DNA from: Adineta ricciae
Taxonomy: Eukaryota > Rotifera > Eurotatoria > Adinetida > Adinetidae
Assembly: GCA_905250025.1 (NCBI GenBank)
Contig: CAJNOJ010000123.1
Span: forward strand, 62,001-126,000
DNA length: 64,000 nt
Reading direction: 5' to 3'
Each line of letters begins with the position of its first letter. Position 1 is the first letter of the stretch. A program made the position numbers and the translations under genes. Shown here piece by piece: positions 22,123 to 35,518 of this stretch. The notes under the pieces were generated by a model. It had not been told where the DNA came from and made no database searches. It saw only the letters and a program-made list of their open reading frames with translations.

Positions 22123-22343
22123 ATGACATCAGTAGCAATACCATCTACTAAAACTCGTTGTGTAACATGTGCAAAAGAAAAACGAGCAGTGCGATGTGAA
22201 GGTTGTTTACAATTATTCTGTTATGATCATTTTCTAACTCATCGAGAAGATTTAAATAAACGATTAGATGATATAGAAATAANNNNNNNNNNNNNNNNNN
22301 NNNNNNNNNNNNNNNNNNNNNNNNNNNNNTACGATAAAATATC
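22123..22343. other. Assembly gap with a duplicated exon start
   Basis: Bases 22283-22329 are N. The sequence before the gap (from about 22109 to 22282) repeats that after it (22330-22503), including the first 53 codons of the B-box gene. The two copies look identical, so this is most simply a scaffolding echo and not a second gene. Confidence 0.8.
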
Positions 22344-23980
22344 ATGACATCAGTAGCAATACCATCTACTAAAACTCGTTGTGTAACATGTGCAAAAGAA
22401 AAACGAGCAGTGCGATGTGAAGGTTGTTTACAATTATTCTGTTATGATCATTTTCTAACTCATCGAGAAGATTTAAATAAACGATTAGATGATATAGAAA
22501 TAAGTCGTGATCTTTTTCGTCAAGCGCTCAACGAACAAACAAATCATCCTCAAATTCATTTGTTAATTAAACAGATCGATCAATGGGAAAAAGATTCAAT
22601 TAAAACTATTCAACAAACAGCATCGGACTGTCGACAATTATTGATTCAACATACTACGAAACATGTTCATCAAATTGAAAGTAATTTAACGAAATTAACA
22701 AATCAATTACGCGATCTTCGTCAAGAGAACGACTTCAACGAATACGATTTAGATCAATTTCAGCAAAAAACGAAACAATTAGCTGAACAACTCGATCAAC
22801 TGTCAAATATAACTGTCCGAGAAGAATCAACACAACTAATTAATAAAATTTCTGTTGTTATGGCATTTGCCGGTAAGTAGAACCTATGTATAGTCAAGCT
22901 GTGATCAGATAATAGCACATATAATATAAATTTTGACCTTTAACATAACAAATTGTGAGGGTAAAATGCAAAGAAAGTCCATTTTCTAAAAAAAAACGCT
23001 ACGAGTCTTGTAGATCCGAATTTCATTTTCTGGTGGATATTGTAGGAGGACAAGTCATACCTCAAGTGATTCATGAAACTAAACGAAAATGGAAACAATT
23101 TGGTGTCACAGTAGCTGGTGGTGCTGGTGAAGGGGGTCAATTAAATCAATTATTTTATCCAGATGATATTTATATTGATGATGAAGAACAACGATTTTAT
23201 ATCGCTGATTCATCAAATCATCGAATTATTAAATGGAAACTTCATTCAACAAATGGTCATGTTGTTGCAGGTGGTAATGGACAAGGCAATCGAATAAATC
23301 AATTAAATCAACCTACTCATGTTGCTCTTGATAAAACCGATGATTCATTTATTATTTGTGATCGAGGCAATGGAAGAGTTTTGCGATGGTCTCGCTCTAA
23401 TGACGCAAATAATCAAGTAATTATATCAAATATTGATTGTTCTTGTGTTGCATTGGATAGTTATGGTAATATTTATATATCGGATTGGGAAGAAAATGAA
23501 ATTACACGTTGGAAATATGGAGATACACGCGGAACGGTGGTTGCCGGTGGAAATGGAAAAGGAAATCATTTAAATCAATTTTATCATCCAAGTTATGTTT
23601 CAGTTGATGAAGATCAATCACTTTATATATCAGATTGTGAAAATCATCGTATAATGAAATGGAGTAAAGGTGCAAAAGAAGGTATTCTTGTTGCAGGTGG
23701 ACACGGACAAGGTAGTAGTTTAACACAATTATCATCACCAACTGGATTAGCGATAGATCGATTAGGGAATATTTATGTTGTGGATTGTTATAATCATCGA
23801 ATTGTACGTTGGTCAAAAGGAGCACGTGAAGGTACAGTTGTCGTAGGTGGAAATGGTCGTGGTAAACAACCAAATCAATTTAGTTGTCCAACTGGTGTTG
23901 CACTTGATCGACAAGACAATCTTTATGTTGTAGACTGGGGAAATAATCGAGTGCAAAAATTTGATCTCGAAAATGAATAA
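22344..23980 (+). CDS. B-box / coiled-coil / NHL-repeat protein 1 (TRIM-like, no RING)
   Basis: Two exons (22344-22872 and 23046-23980, with a 173-base GT-AG intron) encode 487 residues. Residues about 12-45 form a B-box-type zinc finger (CVTCAKEKRAVRCEGCLQLFC..H...H). A coiled coil with IDQWEKDSI follows to about residue 170. The rest is six NHL repeats with cores such as VAGGNGQGN and YIADSSNHRIIKW, which fold as a beta propeller. TRIM-NHL relatives bind RNA or protein partners; this one lacks an N-terminal RING, so ubiquitin ligase activity is not expected. Short B-box/NHL genes of this kind appear twice in this window, an expanded family by inference. Confidence 0.88.
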
Positions 23981-24262
23981 TAATATAGAAAAATACATAG
24001 ATAATGTTATTTTTTGTGAAAGTCTCATTAGTTTCATTGTGTTNCACGTGAAGGTACAGTTGTCGTAGGTGGAAATGGTCGTGGTAAACAACCAAATCAA
24101 TTTAGTTGTCCAACTGGTGTTGCACTTGATCGACAAGACAATCTTTATGTTGTAGACTGGGGAAATAATCGAGTGCAAAAATTTGATCTCGAAAATGAAT
24201 AATAATATAGAAAAATACATAGAAAATGTTATTTTTTGTGAAAGTCTCATTAGTTTCATTGT
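23981..24262. repeat. Duplicated 3' end of NHL gene at an assembly join
   Basis: After a single N at 24044, bases 24045-24261 repeat 23818-24031 (last NHL unit, stop and downstream bases) almost exactly. This matches the pattern at the upstream gap and is best explained as an assembly artefact. Confidence 0.75.
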
Positions 24263-25009
24263 GTTTCCAATAAGAAAAAAGAAATAGTCAAGATTTTAAC
24301 GAAACTGCTAAAGCACTTGTACAAGTGAGAAATATGATTCTCAAAATAGTTCGACATTACTTAGTATTTTAGAATAGTAACCGCTAAGATTAGTTTCGAG
24401 ATATTATTGTCGTTACTATAGATAGAAGAAACACGTTTTGTGATGTACATTCAAATATCAACGACAAAGAAAGTGTATCCATGTGAAGAGATACGAGCTG
24501 GATCGTGCAGGAAGACACTGGAACTTGATGAAAAATGGAATCAACGGGTTTTCTTCAGGATTGACAGAAACCAAGCGATATCAGTCGTGGGATCCATTCA
24601 AAACAAAGTATTTCTGCTTTCGTTTTCATTGTTCTTCGATTAACTATCCTTAATGATCTTGGGAAAGAAAAAACTTTCTTTTCACGAGAGAAATTTCATC
24701 ACTTATTTTTAAATGGGAAGACTTGGAACGTTTGGAATAAAGTAAGAAATGTGTTTGACATTTCTATCTGACAATTACAATTACCTGATGAAGTTTTATT
24801 GTTCATTTTTAAGAAACTCTATACTGTTGATGTATTTTACTTACTTGTTCATGTTAATCAACGACTTGATTCGACGATATAACGGATATTATGACCATGA
24901 ATGCATTATACGATTAAACTTCTTCAATGGGTGCAGAAATTCTTTCATAAATCTGTTCTAAAATCTGATTTCACGTTCATCGTCAAGTACAGAAGTTAAC
25001 TGTTAAACA
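24263..25009. other. Intergenic region
   Basis: No convincing coding segment. Short + strand open frames (24440-24643, 24749-24961) lack recognisable features. Confidence 0.35.
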
Positions 25010-25860
25010 ATGTTCAACGAAAATCAATTCTTCGTATTACCAGATTATCCTCAACTTTATTCTTTATTACTCATCAATTTTGATCAAATGATACTTTATG
25101 AATATCTATCAGGTAATAGAATTACTATTCAAATTTTTCTTTAACTAGCGAAACAAAGAGAAATCGATAGAGACCTTTGTTTTCTGTCATTCAACAAAGC
25201 GAATAAATAGTATCGCCATGGCCTTTAGAAGAATACAAATGTTACACCTTTAGTTGATTATATTTATCTCCTTTATGATTGTTCTACTACTTTTTCGAAT
25301 GATCAATCTTGAAGAATTGAAATTATATCCATTAAGTAAAAAGATTTAACTCAACCTGTGTTGATGGTATTCACTTATCTGATCAATTTCTTATTTATGT
25401 GACACAACAAAAGATCTTTCAATTTCCTATCAACACAAAAGTTTTCAATTCGATCAACAAAATCGAATTTCCATCAAGTGGCGATATCGAGCATAATTTT
25501 ACTAGAATAGGATAGTAGCAAGACAGATCGTATGTTTATACTAATCCAACAGAAAATAGAAGAGTCGTTATTTGATCGGTTCGGTTCTGTATGATTTCAG
25601 TGAATTCATTGAACTTGATAATTCTTTTCAAAGCTGTGTGTTCAATAAAGCTAAACAGTTGACAATAACTGATGCAGAACTCTTTTCGAGCACAAATTAT
25701 TCGTCTTGAAGACAAATACTCATCTATCCAGTTTGTTACACCTTCGAATCAGACACACAATACTCGTAGTGTTGACGGAAACTTTCAAATCAAACCCAAC
25801 ATATTTCAATTGTGGTACATTAAAACATCTGAATATCTATAAGCCATTTATTCGATCCAA
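25010..25860 (+). pseudogene. Decayed gene of unknown family
   Basis: Protein-like stretches appear in several + frames with stops and shifts between them. Examples are MFNENQFFVLPDYPQLYSLL near 25010, a piece reading VTQQKIFQFPINTKVF near 25400-25460, one reading LYDFSEFIELDNSFQSC near 25590-25640, and IIRLEDKYSSIQFVTPSNQT from about 25695 ending in TAA at about 25840. Codon-like composition supports an old gene. I do not recognise the family. An alternative is a multi-exon gene with unusual splice sites, but several stops lie inside the stretches. Confidence 0.35.
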
Positions 25861-26357
25861 AACTTTTCATCAATATTCTCCATTAGTATAGTTCAAACTA
25901 TAAAATATTTTACAGGACAAAAAAAAATAACAGTAAATTCTCTACCTTGTAGTCAAATCTCATATGACTGAGACATCCTTGTTTATTAGAAAATCATATC
26001 GGAAGATAATTGTTTGTCCTTCATGTATATCAATTTCTTGTTGCTCAAAACGGAAAATAGTCGACTATGTATATTCACGTGCGTTGTTACAAAACGTTAT
26101 CCATGTGATCAAAATAGATTCATTTTCGTGTTCATTGAAGAAACGAAGAAAAAAAAAGAGTATACTATCTAATCTCTTGTCTCACACATCACATCCTTCG
26201 TTAAAAGGACAGAGGAAAAAAGAGAACGAATACATAGGAAGAGAGTCATCACATTTTATTCATCTTATTGCATATCGTCATACAAAATCAGATAAGTCAT
26301 TTTGAAACCAACGGTTTCTATTTTAGTTCAATTTTCAGGAAAATCTCAGCAATTCTA
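25861..26357. other. Upstream region of second NHL gene
   Basis: AT-rich, with purine runs near 26145-26160 and 26205-26235. No gene is recognised; it should contain the promoter of the NHL gene at 26358. Confidence 0.35.
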
Positions 26358-27945
26358 ATGGCAACACGACTGAATAAAACACGTTGTATCCGATGTGATA
26401 AAGAAACAACGGCAGTTACATGTGAAGGATGTCTTCAATTGTTTTGTTACGATCATTTAACTGAACATCGACAAGAATTAAACAAAAAATTGCATCATAT
26501 TGCATTGGATTGTGATCATTTTCGTCAAACGTTTAGTGAACCAACAACAAACTCACAGAAAGAATTGTTTCTAAAACAAATCGATCAATGGGAGAAAGAT
26601 TCAATTAAAATAATTCAACAAACATCGAATGAATGTCGACAATTGTTAATTCAACATACAATCAAAAATATTCATCAAATTGAAATGAATTTAACGAAAT
26701 TAATGGATGAAATACGAGAAATTCGACAAGAAGATGATTTCAATGAAATTAATTTAGAACAATTCACCGCGAAATTGAAACAATTACAAGAACAACTTGA
26801 TCAGCCAACAGACATTTCCATTCAACAAGATTCAACCACATTCATTAGTCGAATTCGTGTCGTCATTTCATCAGGTAAAAAAAAACACTTCTATCAGATT
26901 TGTTGATAAAATCTTAGAGACATCATTGAGGTTGAAGGTTCAGAAACATTGATGACCTCATCAGCACGAATGATATGTACGAAATCGAACTATGACGAGT
27001 TTTTTCTTTCTCGTAGGAAAATATACTTCATCGAAGAATATTCATATCAATACAACATGGAGACAAGATGGATCAACAGTTGTTGGAGGAAATGGTGAAG
27101 GAAATCAATTGAATCAGTTGTATTATCCAGATGGACTTTGTATTAATGATGATGGAAAAATAATTTATATTGCAGATTCGTCAAATCATCGAATTGTTGA
27201 ATGGAAAGTTGATACCAATGTTGGCAAAGTGGTTGCTGGAGGAAATGGATGGGGCAGTGGTTTAGATCAATTAAATTGTCCAACTGATGTCATTCTTGAT
27301 AAAACGCGTAACTATTTGATTATTTGTGATTATGGAAATCGACGAATTTTGAAATTATCATGTCAAAATTGGCGAAATCAACGAACACTTATCTCAGATA
27401 TTGATTGTTCACAATTAACAATGGATAATAATGGAGATCTCTATGTTTCAGATTATGAAAAACATGAAGTTCGACGATGGAAGGATGGAGAAGCAAACGG
27501 AACGATTGTTGCAGGTGGCAATGGTAAAGGTGAATATCTTCATCAACTGAATCATCCCACATTTATCTTCGTCGATCAAGATTACTCAGTTTACGTTGCC
27601 GATTCAGGTAATGATCGTGTTATGAAATGGGAAAAAGATACGAAAGAAGGAATTGTTGTTGCTGGAGGACAAGGTCAAGGTAATACTCTTTCGCGGTTAT
27701 CAAATCCCCAAGGTGTGGTTGTTGATCATATGGGAAATGTCTATGTATGTGATTCGTGGAATCATCGAATCATGCGTTGGTGTAAAGGTGCTCGAGAAGG
27801 TTCGGTTGTTGTCGGAGGAAATGGTTATGGTCAACAACCAAATCAATTTGCATATCCACATGGTTTAACATTTGATCAACAAGGAAATTTGTATGTGATT
27901 GATTGTGATAATCATCGATTACAAAAATTTGATGTAAATCTCTGA
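26358..27945 (+). CDS. B-box / coiled-coil / NHL-repeat protein 2
   Basis: Exons 26358-26874 and 27017-27945, joined in phase across a GT-AG intron, encode 481 residues. The layout copies protein 1: B-box (CIRCDKETTAVTCEGCLQLFC), coil with IDQWEKDSI, then six NHL repeats (VVGGNGEGNQLNQLYYPDG, YIADSSNHRIVEW and so on). Intron position and phase match the first gene, so the two arose by tandem duplication, but sequence divergence is substantial. A RING is absent here too. The ATG at 26358 is chosen because it precedes the zinc finger directly, as in gene 1. Confidence 0.88.
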
Positions 27946-28148
27946 TGAGATATTTTTGTTCTTCTTTGACTTTTAAATAAATTTCTATTTTTGGTATGTT
28001 TTAACAAAAGGTACAAATGAAAGTGTGTCCTCAGACACTCACTTTGGTCGGAATGATCATGTTTCAGTTGGTTATATTTATTAAATAGATAAACAAAAAT
28101 AAAATCACTTCGAAAAAAGCGAAAACAAGGAATTTTTTTCTCTCTCAA

Positions 28149-31100
28149 TCAGAATAGATAAACTGGCACCGGATGGAATTTATCATTGATTAATTCAGGT
28201 CGTTGGAATCGCATGAAACTATCCTCATTATTCATCTTCTTCTTCTTGAAGAACTTCGACTTGATGTCGACATCTTCGTAACTAGAAACAAAACGAACGT
28301 TCCTAAATGACAATGCTCACTTTTGAATTTACCTTTTCAAAATGACAATCCGAAAACAAATCATGCAGAAAACGTTGAGCTGCTATTCGCACATTGCTTA
28401 ATGATAATATGTGACAAACTTCTGAGTACAAACAGATGTTATCGAACATATATGGATCACTTTCTTTCAAACTAAACATTCAGTCGAAATTGAATGTTTT
28501 GTCGGGAAACACTTTATCGAATATTTTACCTTAATAATTGCTTTTCAACTTCTTCCGAATGAATACTAACGATAAGACGACTGGATAAAGATTTTATATT
28601 GATGAAATCTTTTTGCATTGCTGTTTTTGGATCTTCATGCGACGAACTATTGCACATCATGCAAATAGGTGTTGTGACCGTGGTCGGTGTTGTTATCGAT
28701 GGAATTGTGGGTGAAAGCGATTGTGCTATGGGAATGGATTGATCATGTGAAGGATTTGTTGGCAATGGAGAGGTGGCTGGTGCGAATTCTTTTTTTTCAG
28801 AATGAAAAGTTGTGGTTTAGAATAGGAAAGTGAGTAAAATACCTCCGGAACCATTCGATGCATTTGTCGCACTGCGTGTCCGAGTTTGGTCAGCGTTTGT
28901 ATTTGCACGTGAACGCGAACGAACAAGATCAGACCACGTTTCGTAATTTAAATTATAACCATCCGATATCTGAACGGATTTCCAATTGTAGACGATCAAA
29001 CGTGGAGAAGGAAATACTTACCTCAACAACTTGTCGAATATCGACGGGGACAGCAAGACCTCGATAGATGGTATTTCCGTCTTCATCTGCATCATCTAAA
29101 TCTCGCTGTTCCAACGAATATTTCCTTCGAAGACAAAATCAATTTAATAAATAATTCGAAAATCTTTTTTTTTACCCATCACTGGTTGTAAATTGATCGA
29201 TATTTTGATTTCGAACACTATGCGTTTCATACATTTTCTTAAAAAATTTCGATCGATATGTATAAAACGGTGATAAAAGTTCGTTTTTCTTTCCAATAAT
29301 CGAGATGTAATTCATATTCGAATCTTGTTCGCGATCGTTATTTGTATTTGTTAAATATGTGTAGACTGCATGACTTCTTTCTTGAACACGTCTAGCATAT
29401 TCATAACCAGCCGCATCGAGTTTTAAAAGAAAATTACATCGTAATAAACGTGATCGATAGAGTTCCTCAGTTGCGGATGACTCTGCTCTTCCTTCATTCG
29501 TCGCAGTCGGTGCGCGTAGTGCTTGAATAACTTCAGGAATCTTTTGCAACTGCTTGGAACGGCGTAGTGCGTTCGATTGATGCGCGGATTTGGAACGAGG
29601 ACGAAGACGTTCTAATGGTAAACTATCTGTCGTTGATTGCACAGTTGTAGATGAAGGCTGATTTGAATATGAATTTGGTCCGAAGGACGGTGAACGAGTT
29701 GAATCGATTTCCGAAAAAGAACTTGTTCGACCAGGATTCAAACTTGAGTCGCTTTGGATGGAGAGGTTGATTAAATCTTTGGATACACTTGAACGACGAA
29801 CAGGAACGGTAACTAATAGCGGACCATCACCAGGTGTGAAGCCATCAGGAAATGATACAGTTGCTGTCATCTTCGTTGAAGGAGGCGATCCACTTTCTTC
29901 CGAAATCGGAGCTAAAAGCAAAAGATATGTCTTCGATCGAAATCAAATGTTCATTTACTACAACGAATGTCCGACTTTTCAGTTGAATTCAGTAGGATAG
30001 TTGAAGGCATTGTTAATGAACGTTTTGATTTAACATCGGGCACCATCGAATCTTGGGTTTGAAGATATCGAAATCTGCCGGAAATATCAGCTGTGCTTGG
30101 CTCATTTATATTATGCTTTGTTAAATTATCAGTTGATGTTAACGTCGGTTGCTGGACGAACGTTTTAGACGTCGATGATATTGTTCCTGTTTTCGTTAAA
30201 CGTCGTTCGGCACATTGGTAACTATCAGTATTGGCAACAGACGATGGAATTGAATGAGCACGGACACGATAAGTTTCCCAACCGAAATCTTTCAATGACA
30301 TTGCACCATCGGGGGTTTGAGCGATTAAACTTAATCCATAAAATGCCGTTCTAATTTGTAAAAGATGTTTAATTTTATTCAATATAGGAGACAAAAGTGA
30401 GATTTTACCCTCGAACAGATAAATTCTGACATTCTTCTGCAAAGCGTAGGAAATCTGCTAATAAATCTTTCTCCATGAACCATGTATAACCATTTTCAGT
30501 ACTTGCTGTATGTGCTAATGCCCATAATGCTTCTTTAATTGCACGTGTTTCTTCTAAATTAATACAATTTGTTGGATGCTGCTTCAATTCCGTCGCATAA
30601 TCTTCTAAACGCGATTGTGTACACAATAAACGAAATCCCTCGTTGTGAAGACATAGTTGCCGGTAAATATGTGATGAAACATGGATGTTAATTCGTTTCC
30701 GTTTCACTTTTCCTCCGGTCGTCGGAGTTTTCCGTCGTTCGAAATAATCATCGGTCAGCAAAGCGCCACCGGAGTACGCACCGAATAATCTTGTTTCCAT
30801 AAAAACCACATAATCACTGTTAAAGACTTGGTCCCAGTAGTAAAGTTCTTCACGAACCCTTGCTAAGTGTTTGTCATTCGATTGAATCTGATGGAACGGA
30901 ATTGAAGAGAAACGCGCCGAAAGTAAATGATAAATCTTATTTAAATAGGCACTTTTATTACTCAACGATTCCAATGCATCCCATTGTTTATGATACAAAT
31001 AGACCAATCTCTATTGAATAGTTTTTTGTTTTTTGTTTCATGAAGAACATCAATTACTTTATCTTCGAGAGCTTCGTCAAGAACCGATACTGTTTCCAGA

Positions 31101-34100
31101 ACGACACTCTGATCTGTGTCGTTTAATTGTGAAGTTAGAAGGTTCAAACCCCATTGACCAAATGCCACTGGATTGCAACGTAGAATCACACGAAGAAGGC
31201 TCGTGCTATACAAACGAAGTGCCTGAAATGAATTTTGATTACGATGGAGTTCTCATTCGATTTTGTAACTTACTGTACACGATGATTGAAGTGCTTGAGA
31301 AAGATAATGACGACAGGGTCCTTCGTAGTAATAATTGAACGATGACAAAGCGACGATCGCCGATGTGGCAAAGTCATCATCCATTTTTAACATATCCAGT
31401 AGACTTGAAAGAAAAAGTAATGAAGGGATGCGGGAAATGAATTTCAATTTACCGAAGGAATACCTCTGCTTCAGCTAGAACTTCAGTTCCGAACGATGTC
31501 TTACTTAACCGTCCGAGGAATAAGTAGTAATAAACTGCATTCCTCGATAACAAATCATGGTCCATAATCAGCGCTTGGCCAACTCCTTCTCTCATTGCAA
31601 GAATTGACTGTGAACAAAGAGAAAGATGTTTCAGATACCGATCCAACGACATGTTTTACTTGTGTCAGTGCATTACTGATGCTCATCAGCAATGCTCGAG
31701 CAATGTTACTTGCGATGTACTTAATATGATTGGAGGATATTCGTGATGGGTAGAGTAAAAGATCAGAAAAAGCGATTAAACACCGACAAGTCACATCTGA
31801 TAAGGGATCAATTAACTGAATATTTCGAAAACCACCTTTTTGTTCCGGTTTAAAAAAATCGTATAACTTATCCAAGAATCTATCGGAAAAAAGAACGATA
31901 TTTTTGAATCGAAATAAAATAATAGTCTACCTTTCATAGAGATCACCTTGGATTTGGTTGGAAATTTTCGGAAAATCCTACGAAAAATCGTTAAAATCAC
32001 TCATACGTATATGATTCAATATTTTACCTTCAACAAAGCTAGAATAAGATCCCAATTCCATTTCTTATAATCATCTTTCTGCAAAGTATTCGTTTCACCA
32101 ATTAGATTATCAATTCGTTCCGCAGCTAACTAAAACACCAAAAGGATTTATTTGTTTAGTAAATCTCAGTCAACTTACAGGATCATCTGAAACTCCACCC
32201 GACTTTTTTCGTGTCGATTCGATAATTACATTCTGTGGTAGAGTAAAATAATCCTTGAAATGTTGAGAATGATAAATCAACTGTGCTAATTGGAATGAAT
32301 GTGTACAACATGTTCGTTTATTAAATTCAAAGAATGTATTGATATGAAGCATGGATTCCTTAGCAAAACTAAATCGAGAAGAAAACATAGAATTTCCTTT
32401 GCATATAAATAAACATCATACCTTCGTTTAAGACTGTTATCATCCGCTATCGCAATGTCCATAAGCAGAGGTAAAAGAAGAAAACTCTGCTCTTCAGGAA
32501 GATGCTCGTTACACTAAACGATTCGTGTTGATGCTTTACGAAACAATCAATTCGATCTTACCAGCCAAATGAAATTTGCGAGAAGAAGTGTAGCACGAAT
32601 GGATAAGATTGTATTATCGCATGATGCAACCTCTGTAATAGCCTAGAAAAAAATCAAATGACAGCTGAAGAAACGAGAACTAGAAGTATACTTCAAGAAA
32701 ACCAGCATCAATGAATGTCAGAAGCATCAAAGCCATATGACTATCGAGTAAGTTTGGTCTAGAAAATCAAGTAGATGAAATATTCATATTATTGATGAAA
32801 AGTGCCAATCGACCTTGTTGATGATATTCGAGGTATTTTTGCCGCTCCTTCGCTCGCAACATAAGTATAACCTTCTTCGACTGTCGTTAAATTCCATACT
32901 GGATCTAATACAAAAGCAAAACATCTTATTCGCTCTTTTATTCAATTAAAAACCTACATATAGATTGGAGTGCAGCTACGTAACTATCACATGGTGCTGG
33001 AGTATCAAGATTGAGTAGATCATACAGGAGATCGAGCAGTGCCATCTAAATCCTCAATATTAAAAATGATTTTTCACAAAAACTTTCGGAGCATACCTTC
33101 ATTGGTTCGGATTGAGCAATGAGCGAATTGACCAGTAAACGAACTGACGAATTTTTTGATTGACAGAATGCTGTAAAACCAATCCAACTGTGCAGAATTG
33201 TCACCAATGCGGTTGTACATGATTTCAAAGTTTTCAATTTTCCTGCATCTTTCACTGTTAAATTCTGATATCTATAAATAGTTAATGGAAAACAAACACG
33301 AATATTCATCAATTATCCTACGCTGCTGGTGTCATTCCACGACGATCCGTACTTTTCACGTTTCCCTTTTCACATAATGGAAATACCGCAACCAATTGCT
33401 GAAATCGAATCAAAATATAACAAAGATAACTCAAACTACTTTTGTCCTTACCGAGAACATATTTCTAACAAATTCATGTCGTTGTCTCATTCCTTCATCT
33501 ACGAAAATCAACGATGGTCCGTTGGGATCAGTTGCATCGACAATTGTTGGTTCGCTGTTGTCATTAATTGTAAAACGTTCTATGGAATGTAACAAAGCGT
33601 AAATGACACTTTCGATTAATTCGTCTTGTTCGAAATCAACGATGAATTTCAACATGGTATTGATTACGTGACATTCTTGTAAAATATGAGGATTGTGAAG
33701 AGCTGAAACGAAAGGAAATTGACGATGAAGAGAAAGCGAAATGCACTGTACCGATTTCGCATAACAATTCTAAGGAAGTCTTGATCATTTGATCCGATTG
33801 TTTGGTTGTTGCTGTTGTTGTTGTGGTACTGGATAGAACAATTGAATCGAGAATATAAATAAATGAATGTGGGATTTGTTTCGGATACAAATGAAGAAAA
33901 CGACGAATAAATTTATAAGATTCGAACCGTTCACGAGCATTTCCATGATCGATTGCCAATGAACTGATCATAAAAGCAAATCAAAGCTCAACGACTTATC
34001 GTGTTCGTGTCATCTTACCGACAAATCAAATAATCTAAACGATACTGCAGAAATTTCTCAAGAATCATTTCTCGATGAATCGAATAGCGAAGCGCACGAA

Positions 34101-34592
34101 TCGACGCAGCTCGAACACGTTCCACATCACTCAAAAGAAGAAGTTGTAATCTAAATGACGAAAGTTTCAAGTTTTATCTCAATAGAAACTTCTGTCCTTA
34201 CCCAAAAATGATCGCTTCATCTTCACTGCTTGATTTTGCTTGTATGGCAACATAATGTGTCATTTCATTAAGTAAGGCACTAAGAGGTTTCTTTGGTACA
34301 TCGTAAGGTGACGAGAAAATCGATGCAGCAGCAATCTGATTGCATAAATGAGAAAATGTTAATGACATTTTCAGTTCATTCGAAGAAACGCTATTTAATC
34401 ATAACGAGATTTTCTTATCAAATCTAAAAATAAAGTAAAAAACATACGGAGAACTATTTTGATGAATGTATTCGAAATTAGATCATAAAATGTTATCAAC
34501 GATAGACAAAGAAATACTATTGAATGATATATGAAATAGATTCTAACCAATGAAATTTGCGGAGTGAAATAGTGAAGAATAATATTCAACAT
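28149..34592 (-). CDS. RICTOR: RICTOR, core subunit of mTORC2 (many short introns)
   Basis: Exon-sized segments separated by introns of mostly 45-75 bases read RICTOR from high to low coordinates. The N-terminal armadillo region near 34010-34150 (VRAASIRALRYSIHREMI, then RLDYLICR) matches the animal protein, followed by helical repeats through 31-33.9 kb. Near 30990 the conserved YHKQWDALESLSN is seen. The RICTOR_V-type part (ALWALAHTASTENGYTWF near 30500; YGLSLIAQTPDGAMSLKDFG near 30300) follows. After a low-complexity Ser/Thr-rich linker (29.2-30.2 kb), the C-terminal FDNICLYSEVCHIL lies near 28420 and the stop at 28149. RICTOR scaffolds mTOR complex 2, which phosphorylates AKT-class kinases. 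The start is uncertain: 34592 is an in-frame ATG, but the frame is open upstream to an acceptor-like site near 34626, so a further 5' exon is likely. Confidence 0.9.
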
Positions 34593-34871
34593 GTCGACGG
34601 TAAATATTAACTCATGAAGAGAACGCTGATTATCAGCAAGAAAGAAAACTTTTTCTAATGATTAGATTTGTCTACACATCATATGTTTCACATGAAATTG
34701 ATCTAATCACGCACTTCTGTTACATGTCAATGTCAGAAGTAAGAGATGAAAAGACTTGACTTCGTTGAAGAGAAACCATTTCACTAAGTATGACGCTGCT
34801 TTGTTTTTGTTTTTGTTTATGTAGAAAATCAAATAATAACAAAACAGAAAGATGATTGTTTAATAAATCTA
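34593..34871. other. Gap between RICTOR 5' end and ATP synthase delta 3' end
   Basis: Short region between two genes on the same strand. A - strand stretch beginning MVSLQRSQVFSSLTSD near 34780 could be the missing RICTOR first exon, but its donor phase does not fit the next acceptor. Confidence 0.3.
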
Positions 34872-35518
34872 TTAGGAAACACTCGAAGCTGCTTGAAGAG
34901 CTGCTTCAGCACAATCAACTTCGATTTGAAATTCAGCTTTTTCTTTATCATCCTGAGCGGATTCTAATCGTCGTCGAGCGTCAACTAGTGCATCTTCACA
35001 TGCCTAAAAATAAATCAATCGAATAATTCTCATCTTCGAAGTTGAATAGTCTTCAAATACTTTCATATCGAGATTGTCAATCGTTGTCGCTTCTTCTGCT
35101 AATAATTGAACTCCCGAATCAGGATGAACGGCTATTGATCCACTGCTTACTAAAAATATTCACCTATCATTATGACACTTTCATTGATTTGATCAATATA
35201 CCAAAAAATCGTTTCGTATTTCCATCAGATTCAGATATCGTTACGACACCAGGTTTCAATACACCAAGAAGAGGAGAAGATTGAGCTGAAATTGAAATTC
35301 AATTAGATACTTCCTTTTCTGCTATGGTTTACAATTTACCAGGAATGACGATATTTCCACTTAGTGTTGGAACGTCAATTTGTCGAACGTTCTTCGACTG
35401 ATTATAGAAAACCTTATTGAATTAAAATCAAGTAAATGTTAAATTTTTCTTTGGAAATTACTTCTGCCGGTGAAGCGAATGTAAAACTCATATCAGCAGC
35501 TCGTGTTTCAATAGACAT
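34872..35518 (-). CDS. ATP5F1D: Mitochondrial ATP synthase delta subunit (F1, epsilon-type fold)
   Basis: Five exons (35462-35518, 35340-35412, 35202-35285, 35061-35149, 34872-35003) join in phase across GT-AG introns to give 144 residues. The order MSFTFASPAEVFYNQ, VRQIDVPTLSG, PLLGVLKPGVV, FFVSSGSIAV, VQLLAEEATTIDNLDM and the final EDALVDARRRLESAQDDKE helix is the animal F1 delta pattern: an N-terminal beta sandwich and a C-terminal helical hairpin. The subunit belongs to the central stalk coupling the c-ring to F1. Only MSIETRAAD precedes the conserved core, and an acceptor-like tttcag lies just upstream, so a mitochondrial targeting exon probably exists further upstream and was not found. 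Confidence 0.92.

Noticed and set aside
22123-22347. A second short B-box ORF before the NHL gene
   Set aside because: It is identical to the start of the next gene and ends in Ns, so it is an assembly echo.
31135-31160. tRNA B-box-like GGTTCAAACC
   Set aside because: It lies in the RICTOR coding region on the other strand, with no A box or cloverleaf; no tRNA or rRNA was found in the window.
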